A stretch of DNA of 52,597 nt from Gammaproteobacteria bacterium (GCA_030831165.1 JAURLP010000028.1:1-52597); one strand, 5' to 3'; positions 31,420 to 41,582 are shown, counted from the first letter of the stretch. The notes: generated by a model not told the origin, from the letters alone. Translations and numbers: made by a program.

Positions 31420-33063
31420 TTGATAGTACTGAGATTATTACTGACTTTTGTTATTCAGACATGCAAAGACGTCTCTTGTGGTTTTAAAAACCGGATTATT
31501 CATTGCTGCAGGATAGTCTTGCTTGTTGCCCTGGGTCTATTTCTCTCAGCTTGCAATAATGATCCTGATAGCGGTGTCGACGACTATGACAGACTGGTTG
31601 TTGCCATGCCGACTCTTGGTGAATCCACTTTTTTACCCTGGAACGGTAGTACCGGCCGCAAGCTTTATCTTGATCCCATGTACAGTTATCTCATTTACAT
31701 TGAGCCTGAAACGGGCCAGCTAATCCCTGGAATAGCACAGAGCTGGGAAGTCTCTCCGGATGGTAAAACGCATACACTTTACTTACGTCAGGGTCTGCAA
31801 TTTCATAAAGGCTGGGGCGAACTGACAGCCACAGATGTTAAGTTTAGCATTGAGCAGATGATTGCCCCTGAAGCGATCGCCGGCCCGTCATCAGTTTTGC
31901 GAAGAACCATTCGAGAAGTGCGTGCACCTCACCCATATACAGTTGAAGTTGAATTATCCATTCCCGATGTCGAATTTATAAGGGGATATCTGACCAACGG
32001 GCAAAGTGTCATGATTGTGTCCAAAGCCTATGTTGAATCAGTGGGGCAGGATGAGGCCAATAACCAGCCTATCGGGTCAGGTAGTTATGAAATGCTTGAG
32101 TACGATAAAGACGTATCAATTACCCTTAAGCTTAGGGAAGATAATGAGAATATATGGCGAACATCTCCTGATTTTAAGGAAATACATTTTCTGGCTGCCC
32201 CTGAAGAATTCACGCGTGTAGCAATGTTGAAAACTGGCGAAGCCGATCTGGCGCCGGTGAACTTCGACTCTATCAATGTCATTGAACGCTCCGGATTACA
32301 GCTCACATACGTTCCAAGAAACTGGACCCCCGTCGTTCGTCTTGGCGGTTTGACCGAGAGATATAATAACCCTGATGCCCCATGGTCGAATCAGTTGGTT
32401 CGCCTGGCAATGAACTATGCTATTGATAAGCAAGTCATTATTGATTCGATATTTCATGGGCGGGGGGTTGTTGCCGGAACCGATACGCCATCACTCGGTT
32501 TGGTTAACATTGAGGGTTTTCCCTATGATCCGGATAAAGCCAGAGAGCTCTTGCGCGAAGCCGGTTATCCACAGGGTTTTTCAATGCGCTTAAAAACTTT
32601 CACCACCAGTCCCGGAGCAGAATTACCTATAGTGGCTCAGGCGGTGGCGCTGTATTGGGAAGCGGTGGGAATTAAGGTCAGTATTGAGCCGACTAATTGG
32701 GCCGGTTTGCGTAGTGCATGGATTACCGGAAATGCTACGGATGTCGCCTGGACCCATCGAGGATTTCCTTTCACTACACCATTAGCCGGTCTACAAACGT
32801 CAAATTATTCAGATAGTCTGTTTTCAACGTTTGCCGACAATACGACAGATGATTATCTAGATCGAATAGGTGAAGAGCTGGACTCAGATCGGCGGCAAGA
32901 ATTAGTGATGGAGCTGGCAAACTACCTGCGTGATATGGGCTCTATTGTGTTTATAGGTCATATTGATGAGCCTTATGGTGCAAGCAAAAAGGTTGGACGC
33001 TGGCCGACGATCAATGAACAAACGACAAATTTGGACATGATCGAGCGGGCAACTCTGGACTAG
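31420..33063 (+). CDS. ABC transporter substrate-binding lipoprotein (SBP family 5)
   Basis: The 547-residue protein is a dipeptide/oligopeptide-type binding protein. The lipoprotein signal ends L-S-A-C-N-N (Cys45 from the TTG start at 31420). P-G-I-A-Q-S-W-E-V-S-P-D-G-K-T-H-T-L-Y-L-R is the SBP_bac_5 signature, and N-Y-A-I-D-K-Q-V-I lies in the second lobe. It should deliver peptides or another ligand to the permeases encoded directly downstream. The N-terminus is long for a lipoprotein signal, so an internal start is possible. AGAGAG just before the TTG supports the chosen start. Confidence 0.85.
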   Translation: MIVLRLLLTFVIQTCKDVSCGFKNRIIHCCRIVLLVALGLFLSACNNDPDSGVDDYDRLVVAMPTLGESTFLPWNGSTGRKLYLDPMYSYLIYIEPETGQLIPGIAQSWEVSPDGKTHTLYLRQGLQFHKGWGELTATDVKFSIEQMIAPEAIAGPSSVLRRTIREVRAPHPYTVEVELSIPDVEFIRGYLTNGQSVMIVSKAYVESVGQDEANNQPIGSGSYEMLEYDKDVSITLKLREDNENIWRTSPDFKEIHFLAAPEEFTRVAMLKTGEADLAPVNFDSINVIERSGLQLTYVPRNWTPVVRLGGLTERYNNPDAPWSNQLVRLAMNYAIDKQVIIDSIFHGRGVVAGTDTPSLGLVNIEGFPYDPDKARELLREAGYPQGFSMRLKTFTTSPGAELPIVAQAVALYWEAVGIKVSIEPTNWAGLRSAWITGNATDVAWTHRGFPFTTPLAGLQTSNYSDSLFSTFADNTTDDYLDRIGEELDSDRRQELVMELANYLRDMGSIVFIGHIDEPYGASKKVGRWPTINEQTTNLDMIERATLD

Positions 33064-33064
33064 A

Positions 33065-33985
33065 GTGATGATTGGCTATCTCATTAAACGCCTGGCTGAA
33101 CTCATCGTCGCGCTATTAATCATGAGTTTGTTGGTGTTTAGTCTGGCTCGTCTAACCGGCGATCCTGTTGCTTTACTTTTAAGCGACTATGCAACTGAAG
33201 AAGAGCGTAGTGTTTTGACTCAACAACTCGGCTTGGATAAGCCTCTGACTGAACAGTATGCAATATTTATCAAGGCTGCATTGCAGGGGGATTTCGGTAA
33301 TTCAATAAGTGGTAACCGGCAGCCTGCCATGGAACTCGTATTAGAGCGTTTACCTGCCTCGCTGCTTTTGGCTTCAGCTGCAATGATAATTAGTTTGCTG
33401 GCAGGTGTGCCCATGGGTGTCATTGCGGCAGCTCGAAGGGGAGCCAAGACAGATATCCTGATTCGAGTATTCACACTGCTTGGACAATCCATCCCTGTGT
33501 TCTGGTTGGGCATGGTGTTTATTTATTTCTTCAGCGTGCAATTGGGTTGGCTGCCGACATCCGGCTATGGCAGTTTTTCTCATTTGATACTCCCAGCAAC
33601 ATCCATGGCGCTGTTCACCATTGCAGCGATAACCAGACTCACTCGGGTCAGCATGATCGATGCACTTTCCAGTGAATACATTAAACTCGCCCGAATTAAG
33701 GGATTGCCTGAACGTGTCATTATCTGGAAACACGCTTTACGTAATAGTCTCATACCCTTAGTCACCTATATGGGGACCTTCTTCGCAATGATGATTACCG
33801 GTGCAGTTGTTATAGAAACCGTTTTTTCCTGGCCGGGAATTGGGCGTCTGGCTTATCAATCTATTCTGGACAGGGATTTTCCGGTAATGCAGGCGGTAGT
33901 GCTGACTACGACCCTACTGTTTATGCTGGCAAATTTCGTGGTTGACCTGATATACGTCTGGATTGACCCAAGGATTGAACGATGA
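33065..33985 (+). CDS. ABC transporter permease, DppB/OppB-like
   Basis: The 306-residue permease has the typical DppB N-terminal helix (Y-L-I-K-R-L-A-E-L-I-V-A), the long periplasmic loop with L-G-L-D-K-P-L-T-E-Q-Y, and the EAA loop A-R-I-K-G-L-P-E-R-V-I that contacts the ATPases. It begins one base after the SBP stop with GTG at 33065 or ATG at 33068; the latter gives a cleaner N-terminus. Its stop overlaps the next permease gene by four bases. Confidence 0.88.
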   Translation: MMIGYLIKRLAELIVALLIMSLLVFSLARLTGDPVALLLSDYATEEERSVLTQQLGLDKPLTEQYAIFIKAALQGDFGNSISGNRQPAMELVLERLPASLLLASAAMIISLLAGVPMGVIAAARRGAKTDILIRVFTLLGQSIPVFWLGMVFIYFFSVQLGWLPTSGYGSFSHLILPATSMALFTIAAITRLTRVSMIDALSSEYIKLARIKGLPERVIIWKHALRNSLIPLVTYMGTFFAMMITGAVVIETVFSWPGIGRLAYQSILDRDFPVMQAVVLTTTLLFMLANFVVDLIYVWIDPRIER

Positions 33986-34830
33986 GCCTAAGCAATCAGA
34001 AACCCGCCTTGATCATTTCAGCTGGTATTTGTGGACTTTTAATAGGTATTGCACTGTTTGCCCCCTGGCTAGCACCTTATGATCCGTCAGCGGGTAATTT
34101 GCTGGATCGCTTAATGCCCCCTTTCTGGCAAGAAGGGGGCTCTTCGCAATATTTACTTGGTACGGATGTGTTGGGTAGAGATATTCTTAGCCGGCTGCTT
34201 TACGGAACACGAATTTCCTTGGCAGTGTCTTTAATTTCGATTGCCATTGCAGCAGTCATTGGTTCGACACTCGGTATTATTGCCGGTTATTTGGGTGGAT
34301 GGGTAGAGTCGATAATCATGCGCTTGGTGGATATTGCCGTGTCATTACCAGCAATTCTTTTAGCCTTGTTATTCGGTGTGCTTTTTGGTCCGAGCTTCAG
34401 CAATATTATAATTATTATCGGTTTCTTATTGTGGTCACAGTTTGCCCGAATGGCCAGGGGAGAAACGCTCAAGGTCAAACAAAGCGACTATATAGATTTG
34501 GCCCGAACAGCAGGCTGTTCATCACTCGATATTATGTTTCGTCATGTACTTCCCAACGTGGCGGCCTCACTGATTATTCTGGCGACACTGCAGGTAGGTA
34601 CCGTTATCATCATTGAAGCATCACTGAGTTTTTTAGGGGTAGGGGTTCCACCGCCAACCGCGGCCTGGGGGTCAATGATTGCGGAAGGTCGCTCTTATGT
34701 GATTTCAGCATGGTGGATTGCAATGTTTCCAGGGGTGGCGATCATGTTCACAGTGATTGCAGCAAATGTTCTGGGTGATGAACTGACGGATTTGATCAAC
34801 CCGGCGCTTCGGAATGAAATAGGTATCTAG
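33982..34830 (+). CDS. ABC transporter permease, DppC/OppC-like
   Basis: The 282-residue permease carries the DppC features: L-L-G-T-D-V-L-G-R-D-I-L-S-R-L-L-Y-G-T-R in the N-terminal region, the EAA loop A-R-T-A-G-C-S-S-L-D-I, and S-F-L-G-V-G-V-P-P-P-T-A-A-W-G near the end. It pairs with the preceding permease to form the channel. The ATG overlaps the upstream stop (ATGA) and the ATPase gene follows without a gap. Confidence 0.9.
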   Translation: MSLSNQKPALIISAGICGLLIGIALFAPWLAPYDPSAGNLLDRLMPPFWQEGGSSQYLLGTDVLGRDILSRLLYGTRISLAVSLISIAIAAVIGSTLGIIAGYLGGWVESIIMRLVDIAVSLPAILLALLFGVLFGPSFSNIIIIIGFLLWSQFARMARGETLKVKQSDYIDLARTAGCSSLDIMFRHVLPNVAASLIILATLQVGTVIIIEASLSFLGVGVPPPTAAWGSMIAEGRSYVISAWWIAMFPGVAIMFTVIAANVLGDELTDLINPALRNEIGI

Positions 34831-35820
34831 GTGAATCAGCTAAAGACCCCGAAAACTTTGTTAGAAATTCTTGATCTGAAAGTTGGTCTTAAGCACAAAG
34901 ATCGGGTACTTAATATTCTTGATGGGGTCAGCTTTTCCATCAAACAAGGCGAGTCTTTGGGTATAGTAGGAGAGTCCGGATCCGGCAAATCCACCACAGG
35001 CCTATCGGTTCTGCGCTTAACGCCCCGTTCCACCCATCCATATACAAGTGGAGAAATACGCTATAAAGGACGCGATACTCTGGCTATGGATGACGGAGAG
35101 TTGCAGAAACTGAGGGGTAAGGAAATATCCATGATTCTCCAGGACCCCATGACCTCTCTGAACCCTGTTTTGCGGATCGGTGATCAGGTTGCTGAAGCGA
35201 TTCAATTTATTGGTAGTCCTAGTGACAGGGATAAAACTGACAGTGTTATTAATGCACTTGAGCGAGTTCAAATTCCCGCACCTGAAACTCGTGTTGATGC
35301 CTGGCCTCATCAATTAAGTGGTGGTATGAAACAGCGCGTAGTCGGCGCCATTGCGTTGGCATCCGAGCCAAAGCTGCTGATTGCTGATGAGCCTACCACA
35401 GCACTCGATGTTACTGTCCAGGCACAATATCTTCAATTACTCAAAGATCTTCAGCAAAAATTTAATATGGCCCTGATGTTTATCACTCATGACTTTGGTG
35501 TGGTGGCTCGTATGTGCGATCGTGTTTGCGTGATGTATGCGGGTCAAATTGTTGAAACTGCGCCGGTGCAAATAATATTTGATCAGCCTGCTCACTGGTA
35601 CACAGAAGCCCTGATTGGCGGAGTGCCAAGCCTTGATGGCAAGCTGGATAAACTGACCTCGATAGCCGGGGCTCCACCTAAACTGGGCGAGAAGACTCAA
35701 GGTTGTCGCTTCAGTGCCAGATGTCCTAACTCGAAGGATAAATGTAAAACTCATGAGCCCGAAGTGGTTCAGTTATCTGATTCACATGAAGTAAAGTGTT
35801 GGTATCCGCGTGAACAGTAA
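34831..35820 (+). CDS. ABC transporter ATPase, DppD/OppD-like
   Basis: The 329-residue ATPase has Walker [10 protein letters not shown], signature L-S-G-G-M-K-Q-R-V, Walker [13 protein letters not shown] and the His switch I-T-H-D. The C-terminal oligopeptide-transport domain has the cysteine-rich [14 protein letters not shown], seen in Dpp/Opp ATPases that bind an iron-sulfur cluster. GTG start directly follows the permease stop; the end overlaps the next ATPase by 11 bases. Confidence 0.9.
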   Translation: MNQLKTPKTLLEILDLKVGLKHKDRVLNILDGVSFSIKQGESLGIVGESGSGKSTTGLSVLRLTPRSTHPYTSGEIRYKGRDTLAMDDGELQKLRGKEISMILQDPMTSLNPVLRIGDQVAEAIQFIGSPSDRDKTDSVINALERVQIPAPETRVDAWPHQLSGGMKQRVVGAIALASEPKLLIADEPTTALDVTVQAQYLQLLKDLQQKFNMALMFITHDFGVVARMCDRVCVMYAGQIVETAPVQIIFDQPAHWYTEALIGGVPSLDGKLDKLTSIAGAPPKLGEKTQGCRFSARCPNSKDKCKTHEPEVVQLSDSHEVKCWYPREQ

Positions 35821-36790
35821 AGCACTTGTGAAACATAAGCTTCAAACCAAGCAGCTTGAAAAATATTTCTCCATTAAGCGTGGAATAGGCAAGGCTCCGC
35901 TTATAGTGAAGGCTGTCGATGGAGTATCACTCACAATCCGGCAAGGTGAAACGCTGGGGCTGGTTGGTGAATCCGGTTGCGGTAAAACGACTGTTAGCCG
36001 AATGTTGCTGGCCTTAGAGAAGCCCAGTGGAGGTCAGGTTTTTTTTGATGACAAGGACTTATATTCACTTTCTAAAACAGATCTTGGTTCATTCCACAAA
36101 ACCGTACAACCGGTTTTTCAAAACCCTTATTCCTCTTTAAACCCACGCATGCGAGTTAAGCACATTGTCGGTGAACCACTGCGTGCGCTTACCAATATGA
36201 AAGTGAACGAGCGTGATACACGAGTGATACAAGCACTGGAAACTGTTGGGCTGGATGGTAGCGATGCTCAAAAATTTCCTCATGAATTCAGTGGTGGGCA
36301 ACGACAACGTATTGCGATTGCTCGGGCACTGGTGTCTAAGCCTGCCATTATTATCCTTGATGAAGCTGTTTCATCTCAGGATATTTCCATTCAGGCGCAA
36401 ATTTTAAATCTCTTGAAAGACCTACAGGGCAGTGCTGATTTGGGTTATTTATTTGTCTCTCATGATCTGGCAACAGTGCGTTATATGAGTCATAACATAG
36501 CAGTGATGTATCTGGGTCGGGTCGTTGAATGGGCTGAAAGTGAAATGTTTTACCAAAATCCACTGCATCCTTATAGTAAGGCTTTACTGGCTGCATGCCT
36601 GTCTCTTGATCCTCAGCAGGAAAAACAGCGCATGATACTTAAAGGGGATGTGGCCAGCCCGTTTAACCCACCTTCTGGGTGCAGGTTCCATACGCGATGC
36701 CCAAAGGCTAAACCTGAGTGCAAGGTAGTTGACCCTCAGCCGCTTGAAGTTGAACCGGGGCACTGGGTGGCGTGTATTCTTTATGAATAA
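35810..36790 (+). CDS. ABC transporter ATPase, DppF/OppF-like
   Basis: The 326-residue ATPase has Walker [10 protein letters not shown], signature F-S-G-G-Q-R-Q-R-I, Walker [10 protein letters not shown] and V-S-H-D. The usual D-loop S-A-L-D reads S-S-Q-D, an unusual substitution at the ATP-dimer interface. The C-terminal [14 protein letters not shown] motif is present. It completes a five-gene importer; the GTG start lies within the end of the preceding gene. A 278-base gap without genes follows. Confidence 0.88.
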   Translation: MNSKALVKHKLQTKQLEKYFSIKRGIGKAPLIVKAVDGVSLTIRQGETLGLVGESGCGKTTVSRMLLALEKPSGGQVFFDDKDLYSLSKTDLGSFHKTVQPVFQNPYSSLNPRMRVKHIVGEPLRALTNMKVNERDTRVIQALETVGLDGSDAQKFPHEFSGGQRQRIAIARALVSKPAIIILDEAVSSQDISIQAQILNLLKDLQGSADLGYLFVSHDLATVRYMSHNIAVMYLGRVVEWAESEMFYQNPLHPYSKALLAACLSLDPQQEKQRMILKGDVASPFNPPSGCRFHTRCPKAKPECKVVDPQPLEVEPGHWVACILYE

Positions 36791-37067
36791 GCGAAAAAGG
36801 ATGAATTAAATATTTTAGGTCACCACATGAAAATAGCGTTTATTCAGAAAAAAAGTACAATGAAGAACAGGCGGTTATGCTACAGAATTGCATAAATAGC
36901 ATAAATCATAATTAATAGGATGACGCTTTTAGCAATCGGTACCTGATTACTGTCAATTAGATAAGAGGAAAAGTGAAATAGGGCTATAAGTATTTAAATG
37001 GAAGATATTCTCCATTACTAATCAAATAATAATCATAAGAAATGATTTGAAATACCAGGAGTAAGAT

Positions 37068-38009
37068 ATGAAAAGTAGATACATAAGCTTATGCATAATT
37101 TGCGCTGCAACCATGGCGAGCTCATTATTGGCCCAACCTTCTGAGCAGGATATAGCTCGTGAACGTGAAGAGCGGGCGGCTATGCCTGATACAACAGGCA
37201 GCGGACCGTATGCTGCGATGAAACAAAGCGCACCCATGTTGATAGATCATGTTATCTATCGACCGGCTGATGTTACTGCAATGGGTAATACTAAACTGGG
37301 GCTTTATGTTTTTGGAAACGGCGGCTGCACCGATGATGCTGCCAGTAGTCGAATGCATCTGCTAGAAGTCGCTTCCCATGGTTATCTGGTAATTGCTCCC
37401 GGCAGGATATATTCAGGCCCCGACGCCGTTGAACGTGATAATCCAGATGAAACAGGGCTTGATGGCACCAGACCCGAACAATTGGCGCAGGCGATTGATT
37501 GGGCGCTCAGCGAAAATGTTCGTCAAGGCAGTCCTTTTTTCAATCGAATAGATCCTGAAGCAATTGCCATTTCAGGCTATAGTTGCGGTGGTGTTCAGGC
37601 CTTGCTAAATGCAGGTGATCAACGTGCAGATACTATGGTTATTATGAATAGCGGTCTCTTTGTGGACGGGAATACAAGCATGGCCGGCATGGAGACCAAC
37701 AAGGAGATATTACAAAATATCCACACGCCAATTCTCTACGTGCTCGGTGGCCCTTCGGATATTGCTTATACAAATGGGATGGATGATTTTGCTAAAATTG
37801 ATCAAGTCCCTGTTGCTGTTGCCAATATCGATGTAGGCCATGGGGGTACTTATTGGGACGCCAATGGTGGCAAGGCTGCACAAGTGGTTGTCAATTGGCT
37901 TAACTGGCAATTACGCGGTGATCATGCTGCAGGGCAAATGTTTCTGGGTGAAGCATGTGGCCTGTGCAGTGACCCGAATTGGAGTTTTGAGAAAAAACGC
38001 CTGGACTAG
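37068..38009 (+). CDS. secreted alpha/beta hydrolase (esterase-like)
   Basis: The 313-residue protein has a signal peptide ending S-L-L-A-Q. V-F-G-N-G-G-C is the oxyanion-type turn, I-S-G-Y-S-C-G-G the nucleophile elbow with a Cys after the Ser, and D-V-G-H-G-G-T-Y the probable His. It resembles exported PET-hydrolase/dienelactone-hydrolase-like esterases in layout, though I cannot assign a subfamily. Two Cys in G-L-C near the end may form a disulfide. An AGGAG ribosome site precedes the ATG. It converges on another secreted hydrolase across a hairpin. Confidence 0.72.
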   Translation: MKSRYISLCIICAATMASSLLAQPSEQDIAREREERAAMPDTTGSGPYAAMKQSAPMLIDHVIYRPADVTAMGNTKLGLYVFGNGGCTDDAASSRMHLLEVASHGYLVIAPGRIYSGPDAVERDNPDETGLDGTRPEQLAQAIDWALSENVRQGSPFFNRIDPEAIAISGYSCGGVQALLNAGDQRADTMVIMNSGLFVDGNTSMAGMETNKEILQNIHTPILYVLGGPSDIAYTNGMDDFAKIDQVPVAVANIDVGHGGTYWDANGGKAAQVVVNWLNWQLRGDHAAGQMFLGEACGLCSDPNWSFEKKRLD

Positions 38010-38075
38010 AATAATAATCGGAAAAGGTATCCTTATATTTAGCTGAGCCTTGGTTCAAATGATTTTTATTTAGGA

Positions 38076-38106
38076 AATGAATGCTGCATTGATTGCAGCA
38101 TTCATT
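38076..38106. terminator. hairpin between convergent hydrolase genes
   Basis: AATGAATGCTGC (38076-38087) pairs perfectly with GCAGCATTCATT (38095-38106) across a 7-base loop. The T-tract is broken on the plus side (aaccctctctttta) and poor on the minus side, so termination efficiency is uncertain, but the location between two converging stops fits. Confidence 0.6.
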
Positions 38107-38140
38107 AACCCTCTCTTTTAAAATTCCGATTAAATAACTA

Positions 38141-39562
38141 CTAGTCTTCCGAGCATTGCTCGTTGAACTCTGAGGGCTGCATTCGTACACCCAACTCAAG
38201 TAAATCACAGGAATCAAAAGCTCTAGCAAAAGGTTCCGGTTGATAATTGATAAATCTTGAAGGGCCAAGATTCAAAGCTTCAGCCTTACTATTCATGGTG
38301 TATGGATTAGTGCTCATATTCCAGTCACCAGTGTTGATGCGTTCTACAAGTGTATTAATTGCTGCAATCGATTCTGCTGGAGAAAAAGCACAGTGACCTG
38401 CAGAATTAACGTAAAGCTGACGTAAAAACGCAGCACTTCCTGCCCGGGTTACTGTTTCCTGAAAAGCATAAAGTGCAGAAACCGCTGAAATGTTATCGCC
38501 TATATTGTTCAGAGTTAACACTGGGATAGTTAGCCCTCCATGCCATACTTGCGGCGCAATCCAGCTTAGTGCCTGTGGATCTGCTGAAACTCTCGGGGCT
38601 TGCGCAAGCTTGGTTAAATCGCTCTCAATGTCGAGACCTGCCTGCCGATATAATTCATAAACAATATCGGCATTCTGCAAACTTTGCAGAATTTCACGGT
38701 AATTAACTTCCGTGTTAAATGAGATGCTGCCGCCACCGCGTCGATTTAACTCATTCCTGCTGCTCATTGCCTGACCAACTGTGGGTAATGGTGATCCTGC
38801 AAGGCTGTCATATAAACCTTCTTGTAAGGCATCAAGGTCAAACGGGGCTGGTTGTTGTTTAGCTGGGTGTGACCAAGTCGGGAGTTGTGCGATAACAGCA
38901 GCGAGTGCAATTCTTGCCCGTCCTTCTGGCGTTTCCTGTGCCCTGGCCAGTGCCTCCAGCCAGGCTGGCCGGGTTGTCGTAGCGAAATCATCTGGAATAT
39001 CCATCACTTTCAATTCGTCGTTATTTTCAGCAATTAGGACCTTGGCTATAAAAAGCGCATCAAACTTAGCATTCCAGATGCCTACTGCACCTCCTAAGCC
39101 ACCACATGCCAGCAGGGCTCCATCAAAACGATCAGCATATTTTTGTACTATTGCAGCACCAGTATGCGCCCCTAGTGAGCGCCCGTAGAGAAGGGTTTGT
39201 TGAGGACTGCCATGTAATTGATTATATATATCCAATGTCGTCAGATGGTTACCGGCGGATGCTTCTACATCCCAGCCGGTAACAATTCTGGTGACTCCTG
39301 CCATTGCATAACCCAGAGCAAGTAAGGCCTGTGATTCCTGAGATTGAAATTGAGTGAGAGCATAGTCAAGACCGATCAGTAATGTGCCATTGAAATTTTC
39401 CGGGTAATCAATTCGATACACAGTACCGTCGGCAAGAGCCCCGGTATCCGTTCTAACAGAAGTGTCACCAGATTGACTTGTGGTTTGAGCATGACATAGC
39501 GTTATGAACAAGCAGCCAAGCCATAATGTAAAGAAGCTATATATCATTCGTTTAAGTTTCAT
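38141..39562 (-). CDS. secreted alpha/beta hydrolase-like protein (paralogue of the 25844 gene)
   Basis: The 473-residue protein has a signal peptide ending C-H-A-Q. The nucleophile elbow is G-R-S-L-G-A-H-T-G, and S-A-G-H-C-A-F-S supplies the likely catalytic His. It shares P-E-N-F-N-G-T-L-L-I-G-L-D, T-P-E-G-R-A-R-I-A-L and A-P-R-V-S-A with the protein at 25844-27223, at about the same positions. A Cys follows the His as in the CS-D-HC tannases, but no Cys precedes the Ser. The substrate is unknown. Confidence 0.65.
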   Translation of the reverse strand: MKLKRMIYSFFTLWLGCLFITLCHAQTTSQSGDTSVRTDTGALADGTVYRIDYPENFNGTLLIGLDYALTQFQSQESQALLALGYAMAGVTRIVTGWDVEASAGNHLTTLDIYNQLHGSPQQTLLYGRSLGAHTGAAIVQKYADRFDGALLACGGLGGAVGIWNAKFDALFIAKVLIAENNDELKVMDIPDDFATTTRPAWLEALARAQETPEGRARIALAAVIAQLPTWSHPAKQQPAPFDLDALQEGLYDSLAGSPLPTVGQAMSSRNELNRRGGGSISFNTEVNYREILQSLQNADIVYELYRQAGLDIESDLTKLAQAPRVSADPQALSWIAPQVWHGGLTIPVLTLNNIGDNISAVSALYAFQETVTRAGSAAFLRQLYVNSAGHCAFSPAESIAAINTLVERINTGDWNMSTNPYTMNSKAEALNLGPSRFINYQPEPFARAFDSCDLLELGVRMQPSEFNEQCSED

Positions 39563-39641
39563 ATTTATACCCAGATGTTTTTTCTAGAATATAGCAAATA
39601 TTTCTTTAAAGTCTGCTATGTAAATAAAAAATGACATTAGC

Positions 39642-39670
39642 TTGACCAAATTGCTCATTAACCAAATAAT
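39642..39670 (+). promoter_or_regulatory. possible promoter of the TRAP operon
   Basis: TTGACC (39642-39647) and AATAAT (39665-39670) are separated by 17 bases, about 105 bases upstream of the TRAP small-permease start. The match is moderate. Confidence 0.35.
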
Positions 39671-39775
39671 GATCAAAACTATAAGAATAAAGCAGGATTT
39701 GCTATTGGAACTTTATGGATTCATTCCCGGTGAATACGGATTTATTCCTAATCAAAAGCCTGTGGAGGGATAGCA

Positions 39776-40279
39776 GTGGAATCACAAGATGATATTTCCG
39801 AAAAATCGCTTGAGTCGACAAAGGCGTTTTCCAAAACTGAGCGTATCTTTCTTGTGATTGGCTCCCTCGGCTTAGCACTTGCTGTGCTAACAGACACGAT
39901 AGCGGTGATAGGTCGACATTTGAACATTGCTTTATTGGGTTCTATTGAAATTGTTCAGGCATGTATTGTTCTGTTGTCATCTGGAGCCATTGTTGCTGCT
40001 ACAAAATACGGCAATCATGCTCGAGTACGAATTTTAACCGACAGGTTAAAACCAGCCCATGCTATGAGGCTAAATTATTTTACTGCGTTCATCAGCACTA
40101 TCTTTTCTTTTTTTATGGCAGTTGGTTGTGCCTGGATCATTTGGGAAGTATGGACAGAATATGAGCGCTCGGAAATACTGCATATTCCATTGGTATGGTT
40201 ACGATTATTATTGTTGCTTGCACTGCTATCAGTTAGCGCTTATTTTTTATGTAGTCGCTTTGGTGAAAGTAAAAAATGA
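39776..40279 (+). CDS. TRAP transporter small permease subunit (DctQ-like)
   Basis: The 167-residue protein has four hydrophobic spans, as expected for DctQ, with the Q-A-C-I-V-L-L-S-S-G-A central helix and V-R-I-L-T-D-R-L in the loop. It joins the large permease to form a sodium-driven secondary transporter fed by a soluble or anchored binding protein. A strong GGAGGG ribosome site 6 bases before the GTG sets the start. Its TGA overlaps the ATG of the large subunit. Confidence 0.85.
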   Translation: MESQDDISEKSLESTKAFSKTERIFLVIGSLGLALAVLTDTIAVIGRHLNIALLGSIEIVQACIVLLSSGAIVAATKYGNHARVRILTDRLKPAHAMRLNYFTAFISTIFSFFMAVGCAWIIWEVWTEYERSEILHIPLVWLRLLLLLALLSVSAYFLCSRFGESKK

Positions 40280-41580
40280 GCCCGGAACTCATTGGCGTTT
40301 TGGGGCTTGTCCTGCTACTGGTCGTCATCACCATGGGTGTTCCGATTGGTGTTAGTCTAGGGCTGGTAGGCCTAGCCGGTATTGCGGTTATTATTAGCCC
40401 TGAGGCTGCACTGATTAAAGTTGGTGTGGTAAGTTTTGATGTGGTCAGTCGCTATGATCTGGGCGTATTGCCACTGTTCTTGCTGATGGCCCATTTGTGT
40501 TTTGCAGCGGGTGCCAGCCGAGATTTCTTTGATGTGGCTGCACGCTTTATAGGACACCGACGTGGCGGTTTGGCCTTGGCATCAGTCGCTGGTTGCGCGG
40601 GCTTTGGAGCAATTAGTGGTTCAAGTTTGGCCACGGTGGCTACCGTTGGTTCGGCCGCTTTGCCCGAGATGCGAAGAGCAGGTTATGATCCAGGGTTTGC
40701 CTGCGGGGCTTTGGCGGCTGGAGGTACATTAGGTGCGCTTATTCCGCCGTCTGGGGCGCTGATAGTATTTGGTATTATTGCCGAGCAATCGATTGGCAGA
40801 TTATTTGCAGCCGCGATTGTACCTGGTCTTACTCAAGCCCTGTTTTATATGTTTGCAATCTCCTTACTCTGTTATTTTAGGCCTGCGTTAGGTCCGTCAA
40901 GTAAGCGCGTCAATATGCGAGATCGGTTCCTGAGTTTAGTAAAAATAATTGATATTTTCTTTTTAGTTGTACTTGTTATTGGTGGTTTAACGGTTGGCTG
41001 GTTCACTCCAACCGAAGCGGCATCTGTTGGTGTCGCGTTAGCCTTGATATTGTGTGCAATTCGAGGTGCCTTGCGTTTTTCGGTTTTAGTTACAGCCTTT
41101 GTAGAAACCCTACGAACAAGCGGTATGATCTATCTCATTATTATTGGGGCGATGCTATTTGCGACCTTTATTAGCATCACGGGGATTGCCGAATTCATGT
41201 CAAATCTGGTTCTGGATCTGGATGCGGGACCGGTCACAGCCATTATTGTTATGGCCTTTCTATTTTTGGTATTGGGCTCATTTCTTGATGGATTGGCACT
41301 CATGTTGTTGGTTACTCCCATATTTCTGCCTATTGCTGTCGAACTAGGCTACAGTCCCATTTGGTTTGGTATTTTCCTGGTGCGCGCGATGGAAGTAGGA
41401 TTTATTTTGCCGCCACTGGGGCTCAATGCATATGTCATTCATGGTATTGCAAAAGACATTGAGCTAAGTGCTATTTTTAAGGGTATAGGGCCTTTCCTTA
41501 TAGCTGATGTGCTACATCTGGGTTTGATTATCGCGCTACCAGTTGTGGTTTTATGGTTGCCTAGCATAGTGGGAGTTTAA
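40276..41580 (+). CDS. TRAP transporter large permease subunit (DctM-like)
   Basis: The 434-residue protein has about twelve spans. G-V-P-I-G-V-S-L-G, G-F-G-A-I-S-G-S-S-L-A-T-V-A-T-V-G and G-G-T-L-G-A-L-I-P-P-S are the conserved DctM ion/substrate-site stretches, repeated in the second half around G-L-A-L-M-L-L-V-T-P-I and F-I-L-P-P-L-G-L-N. Substrate is set by the partner binding protein; carboxylates are typical. Confidence 0.9.
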   Translation: MSPELIGVLGLVLLLVVITMGVPIGVSLGLVGLAGIAVIISPEAALIKVGVVSFDVVSRYDLGVLPLFLLMAHLCFAAGASRDFFDVAARFIGHRRGGLALASVAGCAGFGAISGSSLATVATVGSAALPEMRRAGYDPGFACGALAAGGTLGALIPPSGALIVFGIIAEQSIGRLFAAAIVPGLTQALFYMFAISLLCYFRPALGPSSKRVNMRDRFLSLVKIIDIFFLVVLVIGGLTVGWFTPTEAASVGVALALILCAIRGALRFSVLVTAFVETLRTSGMIYLIIIGAMLFATFISITGIAEFMSNLVLDLDAGPVTAIIVMAFLFLVLGSFLDGLALMLLVTPIFLPIAVELGYSPIWFGIFLVRAMEVGFILPPLGLNAYVIHGIAKDIELSAIFKGIGPFLIADVLHLGLIIALPVVVLWLPSIVGV

Positions 41581-41582
41581 AA

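Noticed and set aside
33374-33733. A 119-codon minus-strand frame inside the DppB-like permease gene.
   Set aside because: It is antisense to a clearly conserved permease; the composition (many Cys, His, Gln) is that of a shadow frame.
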